This document shows, in pieces, positions 7,701 through 9,117 of a DNA stretch of 9,117 bases. Source of the DNA: Planctomicrobium sp. (GTDB lineage Bacteria; Planctomycetota; Planctomycetia; Planctomycetales; Planctomycetaceae). Position numbers and translations under genes: made by a program. Within the stretch, counting starts at the first letter, position 1. Each line of letters begins with the position of its first letter. Below the pieces are notes generated by a model. The model did not search any database, was not told the origin of the DNA, and saw only the letters and a program-made list of their open reading frames with translations. The stretch covers positions 1 through 9,117 of the forward strand of contig JAJDEL010000358.1 in assembly GCA_029259835.1 (NCBI GenBank), given 5' to 3'.

Positions 7701-8274
7701 GCGGTCCGCCGTTGTGTCGGCTCAAGTGGATGGACTCGACAACAAATCCATCAAGTCGAAGTACAAAACAATTCTCGCCGCACTCCCCAAAGTTAATGAC
7801 CAAATAACGGAACTGATTGAGCGCCGAAGAAAAGAATTCAAGTCCGCGTCGGCATCATTAGAAACCGGGCAGGCGATATTCAAAAAGAACTGTGCAACTT
7901 GTCACTCAATCGCCGGGGAAGGCAAAAAAATCGGACCGCAACTCGACGGCATCGGCAACCGTGGTCTGGATCGAATCCTGGAAGATGTCCTCGCCCCGAA
8001 CCGCAACATCGACGTCGCATTCCGCTCTCACACATATCTATTAGAAGACGGCAAAGTCCACTCCGGTCTGTTCCGCCGCAAAGAAGGAGAACTGACGATC
8101 ATCGCGAATCAGAAGGGCGAAGAAGTCTCATTCTCCACCGATGAGATTGAAGCCGAAAAAGTCTCTGCACTCTCGATCATGCCAGAGAACTGGGGCGAAG
8201 TGATCAAAGAAGCAGAGTTCCAACACCTGCTCGGTTATTTGCTGAATCAGCGGCAAAAGTTGTCAGCTCCGTGA
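4771..8274 (+). CDS. PVC-type secreted cytochrome c protein with propeller-like dehydrogenase domain and HEAT-like repeats
   Basis: Large exported c-type cytochrome (1167 residues) of the Pirellula/Verrucomicrobium-type heme-binding and membrane-bound dehydrogenase families. It presumably passes electrons from oxidation of an unknown substrate, often guessed to be a sugar or alcohol, outside the cytoplasmic membrane. Residues 1-28 form a Sec-type signal sequence with hydrophobic core VLLIGLVFFCV. Residues about 45-400 are the propeller-like dehydrogenase part, opening with VPDGFEVQLFAAEPDIQKPM and carrying two Asp/Gly-rich, calcium-loop-like motifs, EDTNGDGRAD (107-116) and RDTTGDGKCD (150-159). 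Residues about 411-620 are helical HEAT-like repeats. About 745-840 is a beta-rich module. The C-terminus is a cytochrome c domain with CATCH (1041-1045) and axial-ligand candidate Met1137 in SIMP. An in-frame TGA at 4753-4755 supports the ATG at 4771. It lies 147 bases after the second signal peptidase on the same strand and could be co-transcribed or have its own promoter. The architecture is certain; the substrate is not. Confidence 0.92.
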   Translation: MPSLQILFSSLRVLLIGLVFFCVTTEAFPQNFGEMIRSSDPLTPEEELKTFTVPDGFEVQLFAAEPDIQKPMNMAFDAKGRMWVSGSNDYPLPNFTESATDRIRVLEDTNGDGRADKFTTFVEGITIPIGLYPYKDGVIAFAIPNITFYRDTTGDGKCDKREVLYGPFDYSRDTHGLNNSFRRGLDGWIYACHGFNNRSEVSGKDGHTVSMQSGNTYRFKIDGSRIEQHTNGQVNPFGMTFDRFGELYSSDCHTVPITLLLRDGYYPSFGRPHDGLGFVPAVMTHLHGSTAIAGLSQYTGGGFPTEYENNLFVGNVMTSRVHRDIIKYTGSTASAVEQPEFMTSTDSWFRPVDTQCGPDRALYVADFYNRVIGHYEVALDHPGRDRFRGRIWRVRYVGNGKKKDEFRPTNLTTLTAKELVSLLADPNLPYAYRVVEQLVERCGKDAVEPLLQSLAHPESDTGHAYALWSLHQLGELDLKLLSQAMLSKDQLVRVHVMRILEQTPHWASGEQALANNGLKDTAPLVRRAAVSALAQNPSFASLNLLLTAWKDAAAQDTQLKHAIKIASKKHLQQPKAYDANVSAKLSTTEKKLIAEVSLAVKSTGAANYLMKVIDEIEFSDTELQLATTMSARYLDVEAIPKLIALVRTRFGDNLDLQIQLIRSIESGVRQQGQSPPSGLIDWGNQLIQQVLKFQDPGLTDWVSLPLHPGKAILWDLEPRNTADGKRGLQFLSSLPAREHAIGILRTKTFKIPSKLSFYVSGHLGPPQEPAIEKNIVSLHLLDGDKEIYTTLAPRNDTAKKVEWDLADYQGQQGYLQVTDGIGVRAYAWIAISGIEPPVAHIPIVGFKISRQRLIAIANLASQLRQQQYQDDFASIALQKTHASAVRLAALRYIVTGNSQPHFTGLLAVFNEAGITGSQRNEIAKVLVQQDEDGFLKLLKTFPTRLQTAIARSMTQTESGAEKIVSLIESGTISPSVLRSAVVSAQVDGLDNKSIKSKYKTILAALPKVNDQITELIERRRKEFKSASASLETGQAIFKKNCATCHSIAGEGKKIGPQLDGIGNRGLDRILEDVLAPNRNIDVAFRSHTYLLEDGKVHSGLFRRKEGELTIIANQKGEEVSFSTDEIEAEKVSALSIMPENWGEVIKEAEFQHLLGYLLNQRQKLSAP

Positions 8275-8282
8275 TTGACGTT

Positions 8283-8318
8283 GAATCACTTCGGCGTCCA
8301 TTTAGCACCGAGTGAATC
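8283..8318. terminator. Imperfect hairpin between convergent genes, possible terminator
   Basis: Just after the cytochrome gene, TCACT and CGG (8286-8290 and 8292-8294, with T8291 bulged) pair with CCG and AGTGA (8308-8310 and 8311-8315). The stem extends by two more pairs (8283-8284 with 8317-8318) past one A/A mismatch, and the loop is 13 bases. There is no T-run on either side, so it would be a weak or factor-dependent terminator. A second small stem, GTTGTG (8391-8396) with CACAAC (8400-8405), lies close to the end of the CBS gene. Position between convergent genes favours a termination role, but this is inference. Confidence 0.25.
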
Positions 8319-8419
8319 ACCCGGTGGAACAACGCTATATTCAGTGCACGTCAATGAGACACTAGCGATGGAATTGCCGGGAGCGACGTGGTTGTGTCCC
8401 ACAACGTTGGTTCACAACA

Positions 8420-8839
8420 TCAATACTGTTCGAGCAAGTAGTCGATCAAATCTGAAGAGGTCACAATCCCGATGAGTTTTTCGCCGTCAACGACAGGTAA
8501 CGAATGAAAGTTGCTGCGGGCAAGAATTATGGCGGCTTCGCGAACGGTTTGGCTTTTGCAAACGGTCGTCGGATTGGAGTTCATCAGGTCGGAGAGTTGG
8601 TAGGTGTGGTCTAAAATCGCATCGAGACTGCGGGCGTCCTGATTCCCAAATTCCCCGAACGATACTCGCAGGAAATCATTCGAAGTCAGAATGCCTGTCA
8701 AATTCTCTCCATTAGTGACTGGAAGGTGATGTACACCTTTCTGCTCCAGTAACTTTCGGGCAGCAGAAACTGGCTCGTTTTGTGAAATCGAGACTGGATC
8801 GGAAGTCATTACTTTCGTGACCGCTTCATTCTTCTTCAT
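8420..8839 (-). CDS. Stand-alone two-CBS-domain protein
   Basis: Small cytosolic protein of 139 residues consisting almost wholly of two CBS domains, which pair into a Bateman module that usually senses adenine nucleotides or related ligands. CBS 1 covers about 10-60 (VMTSDPVSI, then HHLPVTNGENLTGILTSND). CBS 2 covers about 85-137 (LMNSNPTTV, then HSLPVVDGEKLIGIVTSSD). Each ends with the G-x-x-T-S-x-D motif typical of the nucleotide ribose/phosphate contact (GILTSND 49-55, GIVTSSD 124-130). There is no signal peptide, membrane segment or attached effector domain, so it probably acts by binding a partner, or as a ligand sensor. The start is the ATG at 8839, which places CBS 1 at the N-terminus; no strong Shine-Dalgarno sequence is seen. 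It is convergent with the cytochrome gene, with 145 bases between the stops, so the two are not an operon. The fold is certain; ligand and partner are unknown. Confidence 0.9.
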   Translation of the reverse strand: MKKNEAVTKVMTSDPVSISQNEPVSAARKLLEQKGVHHLPVTNGENLTGILTSNDFLRVSFGEFGNQDARSLDAILDHTYQLSDLMNSNPTTVCKSQTVREAAIILARSNFHSLPVVDGEKLIGIVTSSDLIDYLLEQY

Positions 8840-9117
8840 TGCTCAGGTTTCTTTCGGCAGAGAACTTCTTCGACAGGATTTTTACGATGAGGTGTCCTAA
8901 CACACCACCCCATTGACCACGCAATCACTGTGCCGATTCATTGACTTTGAGAAAAGGCCTAAGAACGCCACATTTGAGCAGACTGTGACAAGCTTGCGAG
9001 CTTTTCATGTCCATTTCCGCACAGATGTGCAGATAGGCACTGAGCAGCACACTCACAAATCAAAGAGTGATTTCCGGTTGAGCACCATATTACTGGGACT
9101 GATGTAACCTAACGCCG
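8840..9117. other. Right-edge spacer, no gene recognised
   Basis: These 278 bases upstream of the CBS gene hold no coding sequence I can support. A plus-strand open frame from a TTG at 8913 (64 residues) has no recognisable motif, no ribosome binding site and a composition like random frames. A short AAGCT/AGCTT stem (8990-8994 with 8999-9003) runs into TTTT, but it is AT-rich and too short to call a terminator. The promoter of the CBS gene should lie in the first part, but I could not pick out convincing -35 and -10 boxes. Confidence 0.5.

Noticed and set aside
8275..8475. Plus-strand frame of 66 residues directly after the cytochrome stop
   Set aside because: It needs a TTG start with no ribosome binding site, runs into the 3' part of the CBS gene on the other strand, and has no motif.
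9019..9030. GCACA-GA-TGTGC inverted repeat as a possible operator
   Set aside because: Five-base arms around a two-base centre occur often by chance, and it is about 180 bases from the nearest start codon.
8913..9107. Plus-strand frame of 64 residues at the right edge
   Set aside because: TTG start, no ribosome binding site and no recognisable sequence pattern.
1..9117. Search by eye for tRNA or rRNA genes, CRISPR arrays, insertion sequences and phage or defence genes
   Set aside because: No cloverleaf-like segment, spaced direct repeats, transposase motif, terminal inverted repeats or defence-type domain was visible.

Overview
The window looks like chromosome of a planctomycete, or a close relative in the Planctomycetes/Verrucomicrobia group. 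The clearest sign is a 1167-residue secreted protein with the Pirellula/Verrucomicrobium-type architecture: a propeller-like dehydrogenase domain, HEAT-like repeats, and a C-terminal cytochrome c with CxxCH and a distal SIMP methionine. Two very large signal peptidases I with an extra inserted domain support this, as do the roughly 50% GC and the absence of clear Shine-Dalgarno sequences. I see no mobile element, CRISPR array, tRNA or rRNA.

Layout, left to right. (1) Positions 1-293, minus strand: a PaaI/YigI-like hotdog-fold thioesterase gene that leaves the window on the left. It is broken by one extra G in a GGG run at 147-149; removing that base restores an excellent family sequence. (2) Positions 294-925: a divergent, mostly gene-free spacer with two GC-rich hairpins that may belong to a dispersed repeat, plus a possible promoter next to the first signal peptidase. 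(3) 926-2572 (possible earlier starts at 827 or 830) and 2797-4623: two tandem, divergent paralogues of signal peptidase I. Each has one N-terminal membrane anchor, the Ser/Lys catalytic dyad, a CxxC...CxxC pair between conserved boxes B and C, and an insert of about 300 residues containing a ConA/LamG-like beta-sandwich ahead of the GDN box. (4) 4771-8274: the secreted cytochrome/propeller/HEAT protein, on the same strand. (5) 8420-8839, minus strand: a small stand-alone protein with two CBS domains, convergent with the cytochrome gene. (6) 8840-9117: no gene that I can support.

How the genes may work together: the two signal peptidases would process exported precursors at the cytoplasmic membrane. 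The neighbouring 1167-residue protein has a Sec-type signal sequence and is a plausible client, but adjacency is the only link to these particular peptidases. The hotdog enzyme and the CBS protein look like unrelated housekeeping or accessory genes. The observations most worth following are the frameshifted thioesterase and the unusual architecture of the paired signal peptidases; I found no evidence for a wholly new system.
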